Shown here: positions 52,901-64,000 of the stretch, piece after piece
How the letters are laid out: the number at the start of each line of letters is the position of its first letter
Numbering within the stretch: position 1 is the stretch's first letter
DNA from: Piper betle
Taxonomy: Eukaryota > Streptophyta > Magnoliopsida > Piperales > Piperaceae
Reading direction: 5' to 3'
DNA length: 64,000 nt
NCBI GenBank assembly: GCA_033002965.1
Contig: JAURVB010014127.1
Coordinates: 1 to 64,000 of the forward strand
Position numbers and translations under genes: made by a program
The notes under the pieces: generated by a model
What the model saw: the letters and a program-made list of their open reading frames with translations, nothing else
What the model was told of the DNA's origin: nothing
Database searches by the model: none

Positions 52901-55622
52901 CGCAACAAATTCAACAGTCCCTCTGCAAAGTTCAGGCCTTTCATGAGCATCTCTACGTCTGCCATCGGGTCCCAAATTGCAATAGTACTCTCGTGGTGTA
53001 TCATTTAGTGAAACCTGCATATATTATGGCCTCAGATAAGCCAACCTTTATAATAGTTCAATGTAATTCAACAACAGCAGCAATAGTATGCAGCTCTGTC
53101 AAACAATCTGAAAAATGCCCATATAAATCAAGGGTACTCATCTTAGACTGTAAATAATATATGCATATACATTAACTTATTTAACTGGAAGAAGAAAAAG
53201 GGGAAAAGAAGGAAAATTGATCATGAAATATTACAAAAAAAAAGGAAACTAAGAACACTAAAGATGTGGTGGTTTAACCGCAGAGAAAAATCTTACAAAC
53301 CATGATCCTAGTAACCAATCGTGCATCATTGTCATGGAGTCAGTCCAAAAGGTGTTTAGGTATCAACGATACAAAAAATTAGCACAAAATGAACTCACCA
53401 CATAAATTGCAGATGAAACGCTTCCCGTGGTCAACAAATTTCATGAAGGGATTAATATATCCTTTACAACGTGAACAACGAAGAGGCCCGCTTTCACCAA
53501 AATCTACTACCTAAAACAAAAAAGAAATTGCTTTAAATCTATCATCCAGTGACGAAAAGCACTAACCAAAAAAATGTCAAGGATAAAAGGTCACTTGAAC
53601 AGGCTCCTCCGACGGGTGTGGGAGGGCTAAAGGTTGCACCAGCAAAGCTAATGGCATGCTAGCCGTAGTTGCAAGGTCACTAGTGCATGGAATCTGGACA
53701 TTGCAGAGAAACATGCAACTGTTTGTCATCCAAATACAGAGAAATGAATGGTAAGAAGCCAATTTCCCAGCAAAAAGCACCATACTTGCTCCAACATCAC
53801 ATTACAGTGGAAGAAAATAGAACATGTATGCAACAAACCTGACCAATAGTACACCTCATAAAACGTGGGCTGCAATTGCCAGTGTCCTTGACAACAAAAT
53901 CACTGGTGGCAGGCTGTTTTAAAATGGAATTACATAAATAATCATTTGAATGAAAAAAAGAAACACTTCAATTTTCATACAAACGTGAGAAGCGCCATTC
54001 TCACACTTTAAGTTTTATTCTTTTTAAGAAGCTGGCTTTGAAGTAAGTTTTTCTCGATCAAGATACTGATGATTTTCATTTTAGCAATTTTGTTCATTTG
54101 ATACACACAAAGCAATATAGCACTAAAGATGCAACTTCATTAGTGCTAATCCAGACAAGTAACACCAACCACAATGGAAGGATAAAATAACATAGCTATT
54201 TCTGATACATAGCATGTTTATACTAATCTCAACCATAGAGGAGACAAAGAATCATCATACCGGAGGAATGCAAGCTTGATTATTTTGACGAGTCTCAAAC
54301 ACAGTAATTGCTGAACTTGGCACAGGACGAGGAATTTGATTGGGATCAATCCTTGATGAGCCTGATCCTGGAGCACCAGTTGTAGATGGACGACTCATTC
54401 CAGGTGATATGTGTGGTGCTTTCTGATTCGCTGAGGATGGAGGGATTCCATACATTGTAGGAGGTTGCATTGAACCTGGTCCCATAGGAATACCCTAAAA
54501 ATGGCATGAATAAAAAAGCAAGAGTCCAAATATAAAGTCAGTAGAGAGGTAAAAAGGAACCAAAGTAAACAATATGCAAAATACAACAGAAAGGACTCAA
54601 AGATAGATGTGGAGACATCAGCAATGATGATTCTCTTCACCAAGTAGGCCAAGTTCAATTCCAATGCTTTTAAACCTCATAAAGTCAATTAACTGTGCCA
54701 ATCCACAGTATCCACCCCACTATGTTAAAAAATCTTTCCTCATTCGTTTGTCCCCACGACTCTATTACCCCTACAAACCACAACATTGTCATTCTAAATT
54801 TTCAAAAAATGTACAACTTACTGGCCGAGTCACTTGCCAAGGAGGCTGAGAGGCAAAGGCTGGAACAGATGGGGGTTGAAGACCTTGACCTCCAGTAGAA
54901 AATGGCATCAGCATTTGTGAAGGCGTGCCCACTGATACACCAGGTGTTGCACTCCCCAAAAAAGGTGATACACTCTGTGCCTGCAAAGCTTTTGGGGACG
55001 AACCCATTATTGGAGGCCCCCCAGAAGGAGTTCCACCAAAAGGTGGTCCAACAGGTGGACCCTGAGCAGATCCGAGTGGAGGGAACCGTGGTGCATCATT
55101 TACTGGTCTCTGATTAAATACATTTGGCCAGTTACTACTAACAGGAGTCGGCACATTCGGAGGAGGATGCACCACAGGTCCAGGCACTGGAGAAGCAGAT
55201 GGAAATGTCCCTGGAAATGGCCTTGAAGCAGAGGATGGAGGTGGCAGCTGAGGAAATGCTTGGCCAGTTGGTCTCCCAAGCACCATAGGCGGTTGAAAAT
55301 CACCTTGAAAATTGGGAGGAGGTGGACGAGCTAGTGGCGATGCATGCGGAAAACCAGCAGTAGTATGAGTTGAACGGGGTCGTGAAGCCCCTGGAACTGA
55401 TCCAGGAGGCGGTACAAAAGTGGTAGGCGACTGAATTGGACGTGAAAAAGGTGGGGGTCTTGGCCTAGTTACCATAATAGGAGGCTGCCCAGGTGGGCGG
55501 TGGATTTGCAGATTCTGCATATTATCTGCAAGTGAATCAGGAGGTCTTTGAGGATTGGAATTGAAATTTGGGGGGCCATAGCCTTGTCCAGGTGCCTGAG
55601 TGGGTGGTGTAGGAGTCGACAT
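43933..55622 (-). CDS. SEC24: COPII coat cargo-adaptor SEC24 (plant CEF / SEC24-like class)
   Basis: SEC24 binds cargo and pairs with SEC23 on endoplasmic-reticulum exit sites. Twenty-four coding exons run from 55622 ([14 protein letters not shown]) to the stop at 43933-43935, about 1,077 codons. Exon 1 (55622-54822) plus the next exon form the Pro/Gly/Gln-rich disordered arm. The zinc finger is [14 protein letters not shown]...ICNLC at 53510-53399. The trunk includes [20 protein letters not shown] (52400-52281) and AGGREAEGR-equivalent SSREAEGR (about 50040). The gelsolin-like end is [15 protein letters not shown] (44039-43933). Two joins are out of frame: exon 53510-53399 ends in phase 1 while exon 53014-52886 needs phase 0, and exon 49698-49616 lacks one G in a run of six before its donor. 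All other exons fit. I read it as a real gene with sequence errors or very recent lesions. Confidence 0.85.
45238..47148. other. Large SEC24 intron, no other gene seen
   Basis: A 1.97-kb intron lies between exons 47313-47149 and 45177-45032. It is AT-rich, and none of the open frames inside shows family features. Confidence 0.5.
48450..49210 (+). mobile_element. Ty1/copia fragment (RT end and RNase H) inside a SEC24 intron, antisense to it
   Basis: Decayed pol sequence reads, with frame changes, [20 protein letters not shown], then [20 protein letters not shown] and [10 protein letters not shown], then a [13 protein letters not shown] end, the usual copia RNase H series. It lies in the intron between SEC24 exons 49698-49616 and 48299-48180, on the opposite strand. 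It is not closely similar to the copia at 9990-12310. Confidence 0.8.
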
Positions 55623-55761
55623 TGGGAAACAAAAGACCAACCAAATCCTTCGTGTTTCTAAAGACGCTATTACACTCCGGAGATTCTTCAATTCAAAGAA
55701 AAATAAACAAGGATTAACAAATTGATAATAGGACAAGTTAAAAAAGAAAATCAACATTTCA

Positions 55762-56280
55762 CCTTTCCATGATAACAGACTAAAATACAGATCCTAAGCT
55801 GATAATCAAGTACATATGGTAGCTTCATATAAATCCAAGCAAATGAAATCAACCATATTCATAAACATCAACATTACTAAGGATAATGAAAATGTCTAAT
55901 TGGTGCAATCCTAAACGCACACAGTCACAGCAACTATTTACAGTTCACTCCAAGGTTCAAACTGGATTCATATCATGAATATAAGACAAAGCTGAAGAAG
56001 AGCATCAATTTTCCACCTTTCAACTATAACAGTCAGGGCATACTGGTCCTAAACACGTAATCAAGTCCATATGGTAGCTTCATACCAATCTAAAATCAAA
56101 ATTCATCATACTCGTCAATGTCACCATTACTGACAAAGGATAATTTAAATGCCTGTGTGACTGTAAACCAAAACACATGCAAACACAACAATTATTTGCA
56201 ATTTTTGCTGACTCCTATTGAATTTGTATCATAACAAAAGCATAAGTATCCATAATCACATAACTGAAAAAATTCTTCAT
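55762..56280. repeat. Tandem duplication, about 257-bp unit, two diverged copies
   Basis: AATCAAGTACATATGGTAGC at about 55804 recurs as AATCAAGTCCATATGGTAGC at about 56061. The flanking blocks (CACCTTTC.A..ATAACAG before; AACAT..CA.CATTACT.A..AAGGATAAT and ACACA...CAACA.CTATTT.CA after) are in the same order in both copies. Confidence 0.7.
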
Positions 56281-56569
56281 TTTTCAAAAGAAGGGAAAAA
56301 CTGAAATTGACTGCAACAATTGGATGAATTGAAAGACAAGTCAAATAAAATAGGGCAATAATTAGAAACCACAAGCAATTGTGGGAATTGAAATACAAGT
56401 CAAATTTCCTTATTTAGAAATTATGAATATAACTTTGAAGATGAAGATTTTTTTCCTTTTTCTATTCTTCTTCTTCTTTTCTTTCTTTTTTTAAAAAAAC
56501 AATGAGCACGCCCCCAAACCTGATTCGTATATTGATAGTAACTACGCAGGTTGAGAGCCTGTTCATGGA

Positions 56570-57195
56570 AAAATGTAAATGCAAGAGGTTAAACACGTAA
56601 GATATAACTAAAATTTCACAAACCTACTATTTGTAAGGTTGTTTATCGCATGAGTACCACATCATATGATCACTTCAAATAAAAATGTAAGACATAAATG
56701 TAAGTTCACCTACCAACCATTTAAGGCTCTTTATCACAAGAGCACCGCAGCATAGGATCAATCGCTTAAATGTGTAAGATATAAATGAAATTTCACTAAC
56801 CTACCATTTCGTGTGAGTACCAAAATTTTCACATGAAGATATAACTGAAAATTTTAACAAACCTACAATTTTCTAAAATACTGAATTGCGATGAGTACCA
56901 CATCATAGGATCAACTCACTTGAACAAGTAAAATATAAATAAAATTTAAGAAACCTGCTATTTCTACTGAACTGCATGAGCACCACAACATAGGATCAAC
57001 TCGCTTAAGCATGTAAGAGATAAAAGAAATTTCAGAAAACTCTTATTCCTAAAATACTGAACTGCGTGAGTACCCCATCACAGGATCAATATGCTTAAAC
57101 ATGCAAGCCATAAATGAAATTTCAGAAACCAAACTATTCCTAAAATGCTGAATTGCGGGAAATACCACCTCATCATAGGATCAGCTCCTACCGAA
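56570..57195. repeat. Degenerate tandem array, about 88-bp unit, six to seven copies
   Basis: The core GAGTACCACATCATAGGATC recurs at about 56652, 56740, 56890, 56975, 57066 and 57158, with a partial copy at about 56812. Each is followed by GCTTAAACATGTAAGATATAA-like and AAATTTCA.AAACCTACTATT-like blocks. Spacing is 85-92 bp except where the partial copy intervenes. Confidence 0.7.
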
Positions 57196-57620
57196 GCAAA
57201 CCGAAAAAATAGAGACGAAGAAGAGCCAGATCAAAAGATACCAACCTGTTACCGACGAAGTAAGAAGCGCAGGGAGGGGAGACGGTGAAGAGTGTCAGCT
57301 ACCGATCCGGCGGTTAAGGGAAGAAACAATGCTAAAAGATCTGATTTTTAGCCTATTCTTCCCCCATTCCTTCAGCCGATCGCCTATAATAGGCAACAAT
57401 TGTTCAATTAATTGAAAAAATTGTTGATCAATGCAACCCATGCAAAACATGAAATCAATACCTCCAATTAAGCTACAATATCAAGCTCGATCAACCATTT
57501 TTCTGAACAAAAACCTCAAATCAATCGATCAATCCAACAAAATAAAGCTACCAACAATTCGCCATATCAGAAGACAGACAGCAAACCATACCTTGTCGAA
57601 GGAGAGACCGCGATCGCGAG

Positions 57621-59209
57621 AGCTCGGCGAGATCGCGCTCCGGCAGACCGGCGGCGAATATTCCGGCGAGATCGCTCGGCGGGGGCAGTTGGCTTCGAAG
57701 GTTGTCGACAAGGAAGGGGGGAAAGGGGGACAAACTTTTGGATTTGGCTATCCGTCCGATGCATATTCGACGGTCCAGATTGAAAATGCTGATTTTTAGG
57801 CCATTTTGGACACTTTTGCCACTGTCATGCTTCGGACAGGTTATCGATCCAAAGCGGTTTTTTCGACCTTTTGTAGGAAAGAAGAAACGGTTTGATTCAT
57901 ATTTCCTACTCGGCCGATCAGGAAACTTCTTCCCTATTATTATTATTATTTTTATTATTTTTTATTTAATATTATATTATATTCCGGATTGGATACGCTT
58001 ACATATTTTATTTTGATATATTATATATTGGAAGCTATTAATTTAGATTCAAAAACATAAAATTTCATACATATATTTTTTTATATGAACTAAATGCAAA
58101 TATAATAAATATAATTACTCCAAATTCGAGCCTTATTCGGATATATAATTTATCTAAATAAATCAATTTTTTACCTATGTTCACGTTTTGGGATCAATTA
58201 TATCAAATTCAGAAATTTAACTAATTAATTTATGGATATTTGACGTATGAACTCGTCTATGACTACTTCCTCTAACTAAAATTTTATGTATTTTATTGGT
58301 TTTTATGCTTGATTTATAGTTGGTGTCGAGTATATTTAGTTCAACAAGGCTGAAGCCTGATTTTAGACTTACAAATAAAATGTTTATTAAGTAATAAAGG
58401 TGATTTATACTTAATTAATTGCCACTAAAAATACGTAATTTAAAAAAAACGAATTTTGAAAATTATCAAATTTGTAAAATGAAGATAAAATGGATATTAG
58501 CTTTTTTATTTTTGAAAGATTTAAAATTTGAAAAGGGCATGACTTGAAAAAAAACTCAGTTTAAAGTTTAACTCGATATTAAATGAGTTAGATGTGGGCT
58601 TGCATCTCATCAATTCAGTTCAACTCAAAGTTGGATACTTCATATAAAGAATAAGATTTTTAAGTGTATCGATTTAATCATTTTTATTAATTTAATTGAA
58701 TTATGAAATGTCATTATATGATTCCAATTTTAAATAAAAATATGCATAATAATATCGAAGGTTAGATATCTTAATTATAAATAAAATTACAGTATGAATT
58801 ATACGAAAGAAGAATATCATCAAATGAGAATCAAGCTGGTTTGACTTAGTTTCCAACTCGAATCGAGAAGAGTATTTATTAACCTAAAATAAAAAGATTG
58901 GAGTGCACATTAACCCGACTCAAATTTTAAATAAAAAATATAAAATAGAGGACATAAATACCTTTTAACCCGACTAAAACTCGAAATCAAACGGGCTAAA
59001 TTAAGTTCAAAACTCGAGTTGATGTGCATCACTGGGCTAAAGGATTTCTATGATATATTTCCTATTTAGAATTTTCAATTAGGCTTTTGATACCCGAATT
59101 AAGCCTAAGCTCGAGAGTTAGAGGAGAGGGGTCTATTAGAAAGTCAATTAGGTGATTTAATCACCTAATTAAGTTTTGTGTTGCTAAAGTGGTCAACCAC
59201 TCGTTGGCC
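57621..59209. promoter_or_regulatory. Divergent intergenic region between SEC24 (-) and EXPERA gene (+)
   Basis: About 1.6 kb, mostly AT-rich. A TTTAGTTCAACAAGGC stretch at about 58337 resembles the duplicated repeat at 22655-23010. No gene is seen. It holds both promoters. Confidence 0.35.
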
Positions 59210-59803
59210 ATGGCGTCGTCGTCTTCCCTCCTCTCCAACCTCGCCGACAAGCTCCTCCTCCTCAACTTCCTCACCATCACCGTCGCCGCCCCTCTCCTCG
59301 ACGCGCAAACCTGCCTCCCCTCCCACTGGTTCCCGCCCCCGCTCGTCCGCCTCCACCTCTGGTACGCAGCGGAGTACGGCGACTACCTCGCCTGGGAGAA
59401 GCCCGGCTTCTTCAAAGGCGCCGTCTTTTGGGAGCTCCTCTTCCAGTGGCCGCTCGCCGTCGCCAACGTCTACGGCCTCGCGAGAGGCAGCAGCTGGTAC
59501 CCCACCACCTGCTTGATGTACGGCGCCTCCACTTGCGGCGCCATGGTAATGGGTCTTGATCAATTCTACGAGTGTGCGTGTTGTTCCCGTAGAAATTAGT
59601 GATGGATCTTTTGTGGGTTGGTGGTGATTTTGTAGGCGGCGGTGTTGGGGGAGTTGGTGGAGTCGGGGAGGGCGCCGGGGAAGCTGTTCGCCATGTATTT
59701 GCCGTTCTTCGTCTTCGCTCTTGTCGCCATTGTGCGTGGTCTGTTGCCAGCTGCTGCTGCTGCTTCTAAGCACGAGAAGAGCGTTGGGAAGAAGATGGAT
59801 TGA
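59210..59803 (+). CDS. EXPERA-domain (TMEM97/sigma-2 receptor-like) membrane protein
   Basis: Small multi-pass endoplasmic-reticulum protein of the EXPERA superfamily (emopamil-binding protein, TM6SF, TMEM97), linked in animals to sterol handling; the plant role is unknown. Two exons, 59210-59545 and 59636-59803, in phase, 167 residues. Order: [20 protein letters not shown] (helix 1), [51 protein letters not shown] (helix 2), [20 protein letters not shown] (helix 3), [20 protein letters not shown] (helix 4), and a lysine-rich C-terminus ending KKMD that could act as an ER-retrieval signal (KKxx-like, KKMD). Exon 1 is extremely GC-rich with C at third positions, monocot style. Start at the first ATG of the conserved frame. 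Confidence 0.88.
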
Positions 59804-60286
59804 GAGAGCTCATAATCGGTTGGATCGGAAAGAGTGAGTTATATTTACTTGTTGATTGAATCTTATGATGAAAAATCTTGTCAAACTTATAATTGGGGGA
59901 CATCATTCTTGTGTTTGAGCTTAAGAACACTGCATTGGACTTATAATTTTGTGGTCAATATTTAAACATTTTGTCTTCAAAATCTTGCTCTGAGTACTGC
60001 TGATTTGAAGTATGATAGTGTCTTTCTTGTAGGAGCCTAACAGGGCAAAAATGACTGATGTTTTTTTTAATGTTATTACTTAATTTTAATCAACTTAATT
60101 ATATTTAAAATTATTTTCGGATGTGATAATCACTCATTGATTCCAAATTTATCACATCCTATCATATAAAAATGCTTGTTTAACACAGAAAAAAAGTTGC
60201 AATTTTGGGTTTTGTCTGAATTGCTTGATGAGTTCCCCGTTGAATTTTCCCAGGATTTAGAGGTAATTGTGAAAAAAATGGACTTG

Positions 60287-60342
<56 letters not shown>

Positions 60343-61350
60343 AGCATAAGTTGCCAAAATTGAAATGATATTGTTTATTTCAAATATTATGATTAAAATT
60401 AGTAAATTTCCCATTTGAAATGTTGTTGAGCTGATCACCTACTTGGAGGAAAAATTTGTAAATTGCCCGAGTAAGTTTATAGCTAGAAAATTGAAGCTAA
60501 TAATGGCATGGCTAGACGAAATAACCATAATGAACATTATGCGGGTTAAGCAATGAATCAATATTTACAGAGAATCAATACCTAATATTGGAAGTTCATG
60601 TTAAAAAGTCAAGATGAGAGTGAAGGAAATTAGAATGTACATTTAGCCGGAATAAAAAATTATACGATAAATGAGTGGGAGATAATTTGCCTAGCTTTAA
60701 AAATACTAAATCCAACCTCCTCAGTTTACCCGGTAAACTTCATAGCCAATTGAAATTTTCACAAATTTTGTTTTTATTTTAAAAAATATAATTTTTTTAC
60801 TTATATTTAATTAAATATTAATAATGAAACATATTTTTAATATTTAATAAAATATTTTATTTATAATTTTAAAATTTGGCTAAACCCCACTTGACACGAC
60901 GAAATACACCACTATTAACTTTAAGTTTGTGTGGTAATTAGTATGGTATTTAAAACTATGTGAGAGGAAATATGTCTGTTTCAAATCAGTTTTGTTTGAT
61001 CCTTTTCATGTTAAAAAAAGTATCAAAAAGTAAAAAGTTAGACACAAGTGAGTTTTTCAAAAGTTATACCATTTGATGAGTTTATCTCATTCTTTATTAT
61101 TAACAAACACTCCAAATCCGCAAATGTGTAAATTGTCTTTGCAACCCACCTCTCTTGTAGTGCTTGACATGGGTTTTGTTTGCTTATGCTGTCTTCGCAC
61201 TCGCTATATCAAATCTTCGGAAGTTATGCTAAATTATCACAAGCTATCTACAACCAGAAATGCCCATAAAAAATCAACTACTCTTCCATGCTTTTTTGTC
61301 GTCTCCTCCGACCATGCTGATACACCACTGCATGCATCTTCTTCTCATCT
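59804..61350. other. Intergenic, AT-rich, with long AT microsatellite
   Basis: No gene is visible. The + strand open frame at 61073-61396 overlaps the translocator's last exon and has no family features. Confidence 0.4.
60289..60340. repeat. (AT)26 microsatellite
   Basis: Uninterrupted AT dinucleotides over 52 bp. Confidence 0.95.
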
Positions 61351-64000
61351 TCACTGCTTAGCCTGCACAATTGCATATTCTGGGTTAAGCACCTAGTAAT
61401 CATTAGAACAAGAATTTTGGGACAGATTTACAAGTAACACTATTTTTTAATCTACAAGCATGGTAAGCTAATTGTCATATGATTCTATCCATGCCACCCA
61501 TTTTGTGGGTTTGATATCTGCGCAGAGAAGGTCACTAGCCCATGGCTCCATTTTTTAAATTTCTTTAACATATTACAAATTGGGATGGCTCTTTTTATGT
61601 TGGCGAGTGTCGATGTTTTAAATTTTTCTAATATAATATTAATCAAGTTAAAATGCACGGGCCATGGTATATCTGGTTGAAAATTTTCGGAGATGTATGG
61701 ACAAGAAGGTAACCTGAGAATAGAGGAAAGTGCCAAGGATGGCGATGGCAGCTCCAAGGGCGTTGATGGGTTGGATGGGTGTGTGGAAGATGATGATGGA
61801 CGAGACGATGACTGATATGCGCTTCATGGTGTTGCCGATGCTAAATGTCAATGGAGAGATCTCGTCAAGTGACATGTAGGAGACCTGGTTGTAGAGGTGG
61901 TAGAATACGCTCTGAGCCGCCACCCACCTGCATTTTTCATGCTATCAACAAGACAAGAAAAAACAAGACACATGCACAACATCCCTATCACATAAAGCAT
62001 ATTTTACACTGCAATTTGACAATATGTTACATGAATGAATCATGTGTTCACATGTATCTTTTTGCACTAAGTTAGCATGTAAATTTCTAGTATAAAAACT
62101 AATCTGTTTCTAAAATATTTATCATTCTGTCAAATGGGTAAAAGAAAATAGTAGTTAAAAATCTAGAAATTGTTTGATACTCAAAGTTAAAAAAACCCCA
62201 CTATTTTTCAAGAATGAAAAGCACTGTTCAAGATGTGCATTATCCTGTGCTGTGAAATATATAAGGTGAAAGAGAGACTATTACATTAAAAAATATATTT
62301 ATAATTTTTGTCGAATATTTTTACTAGTTTTACACTAAATATACCCTATATAGTAGTCATTAGCTATCAAAATTTTAGCCAAAAAACTGTTGGCATGTGA
62401 AGCGAAATATGCCAATTCAGATAGAAAGATCAAGAATGCAGCTTGCAGCGTACGTTATAAAACAACAAGATATGACGATTGACTAAAAATAATTTAAACA
62501 AACAATTATCATTTTCAAAATTAGCTCACTATCATCAACACCATAGAAAGTATTCTCCTCACAATAATTATGCAGGTCAAAACAAAGAGAAAATCCAAAC
62601 GATGAACGGTTATACCAAAATGAAAGAGGACATTAAGTTGCAAGAAGGTTTTCTGAAAAAAAACCTAGCTTCTGTGGTTACCATATGATGTTGGGTCCAA
62701 TTTCAGAAAGTGCTTTCTGCCAGCCAGCAGCCCACATTACAGGGCCCTCCACAGCAAGCGCAAATGGTGTAAGAATGAAGAGAGACAATATAGAGAGACA
62801 AGCATAGTAGTTCATCCCACTCACAGCCTTCCCCTTCATTCCCCTCTTTGAGAAGATGTTGCGAAACACAAATGCCAAGTTAGATATCATGGCTCCCATA
62901 AACCCTGAACAAGAACCAAATGCAAAGTTAGATCAGAAATCACATTCCCTACAAAATATTAAAAAAATGATCCAAAAAATATACACAAGTATCTTAAATC
63001 ACATTTTGTATTTAAGTCAATAATCTAACTTTGGTGTAATTTAAGTCGATATGGAGCTTACTTATATCATAAACACAAGTGTGGAACGTAAGATATGATG
63101 CAAAACCGTCAAGAATAACCACACAAACACTATGTAATACAAAGTATCGTCTACATTTTATATCAGCTAGGTTGCTGTCACCGGTAGTTGATTTGATTAT
63201 ACAAATTCAAATCGATGGCAAATAAACTATCTTAAAACAAAATATCAAGTTTTAAACAAGCGTACACTTCGTCATGTCCAAACTCGTAATTAAGCTTATA
63301 CAAAAAACCCACCATTTCAACATTGATCAATTGCATACACTACCAGAAAAAAGAAAGTTGCAGATAAATTCACACAACCACATCATCAGTAAAAAGCAGA
63401 TACTAGAGCAAAAACAGCTGCATTACCAGTCATGTTGAAGTTGAGCTCAGTGACAGCAGCAAGAGCACAACCTCCAATAATCGGCAACAGTGACAAGTAC
63501 ACCGGCACAGGGAACGTCTCCCGAGCAAAAACCTCGACACCAACACACTAAACGCCGGCTCACCACTCTTGATAATGTGCGTGAACGACACGGCCACCTT
63601 CGACATACTCACCGTCGCCGCCACATGCCCGATGGTGTGCGCCACCGCCACCTACCACATACCAACAACAATCACATCATCAACAACAAGAAGACTATGC
63701 ACTCGATCATGATTGATACAAAGATATAAAGCTATGATATGAACACAACGACATAAACAATCCGAACAAGAAGAAGAAGACAAATGCATTCTAATAGGAG
63801 ATGGTTCGTACGCACCGGAGCAAGGGCCTTCCAGAAATCGAAGTCGATCTTGGGGGCTTCGGCGATGCGGGTGGCCCAGGAGAGGAGCATAATAAGGGAG
63901 CCGGCAGCAAGGGAAAGGGTGGAGGTGAGCCACGGGTAAGGGAAGGCGTTCAACACCTTCTTGTTGTAGATGTTGAAGACGACGTTGAGTGCCCACCACG
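61351..64000 (-). CDS. GPT: Plastid glucose-6-phosphate/phosphate translocator (GPT), 3' part
   Basis: Inner-envelope antiporter that imports glucose 6-phosphate into non-green plastids in exchange for phosphate. Minus-strand exons: 64000-63816 (WWALNVVFNIYNKKVLNAFP, continues past the window), 63651-63427 (VAVAHTIGHVAATVSMSKVA, then SFTHIIKSGEPAFSVLVSRF), 62904-62682 (FMGAMISNLAFVFRNIFSKR), 61927-61714 (WVAAQSVFYHLYNQVSYMSL, then SIGNTMKRISVIVSSIIIFH) and a tiny last exon, 61362-61351, coding AKQ-stop. The sequence fits the GPT class better than triose-phosphate or PEP translocators (AVTELNFNMTGFMGAM; C-terminal AKQ). In exon 63651-63427 one G is missing after RFLLG (GGG where GGGG is needed), so the exon does not stay in frame. 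Downstream exons are intact. The transit peptide lies outside the window. Confidence 0.88.

Larger units (their letters stand above)
55640..57620 (-). promoter_or_regulatory. SEC24 5' leader region with long leader intron
   Basis: The start codon at 55622 has in-frame sequence upstream but no earlier conserved protein. The C/G-richer segment at about 57240-57620 looks like the untranslated first exon and core promoter, so a leader intron of roughly 1.6 kb is likely. That intron is built largely of the two tandem repeat arrays listed next. Confidence 0.4.

Noticed and set aside
57431..57799. Plus-strand 122-codon frame near the SEC24 leader
   Set aside because: No homology; it overlaps the probable untranslated first exon and promoter of SEC24.
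59165..59773. Minus-strand 202-codon frame
   Set aside because: Antisense shadow of the EXPERA gene, caused by its high third-position GC.

Overview
This window is nuclear DNA of a flowering plant. Every recognisable gene is split by GT-AG introns, intergenic DNA is AT-rich with long AT and TAA microsatellites, and there are copia and gypsy LTR retrotransposons. Several genes (GMP synthase, the EXPERA protein, the SGP1-type GTPase, CENH3) have a very GC-rich 5' exon followed by AT-richer DNA, which is typical of monocots. A non-grass monocot such as a yam or orchid would fit, but I cannot name the species from sequence alone.

Layout. 1-347 is the end of a gypsy-type LTR. 348-3000 holds a stray ribosomal-protein-L1-like exon fragment and CpG-rich non-autonomous DNA elements. 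4069-8954 is a plant glutamate-receptor-like channel gene (+) broken by several frameshifts and a stop. 9990-21833 is a transposon block: a decayed copia element, then a short LTR element (LTRs of about 550-566 bp, interior only 147 bp) whose 5' LTR was split by a gypsy insertion that later rearranged into a large inverted (fold-back) structure. 21834-26200 is AT-rich repeat DNA with an orphan exon-like fragment, a tandem duplication and a hAT-like element.

From 26.2 kb the window is gene-rich: an SGP1/Tem1-like small GTPase (+, 26208-28108); gamma-tubulin complex protein 2 (+, 30127-35414, complete, 20 coding exons traced); centromeric histone CENH3 (-, 35938-38330); GMP synthase (-, 39012-41966, complete); a SEC24-type COPII coat subunit (-, 43933-55622, 24 coding exons, with a copia fragment in one intron and old tandem repeats in its 5' leader intron); an EXPERA/TMEM97-like membrane protein (+, 59210-59803); and the 3' part of a plastid glucose-6-phosphate/phosphate translocator (-, 61351 to beyond 64000).

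The genes do not form a pathway, but three act in cell division (SGP1-like GTPase, GCP2 and CENH3), and GCP2 and CENH3 converge with only about 520 bp between their stop codons. Two otherwise conserved genes (SEC24 and the translocator) each show one-base losses inside G runs. These look like base-calling errors or recent lesions and affect how far the reading frames can be trusted. I did not find a convincing new multi-gene system. The most unusual structures are the rearranged gypsy fold-back, the repeat-built SEC24 leader intron, and the CENH3 gene with its atypical C-terminus.
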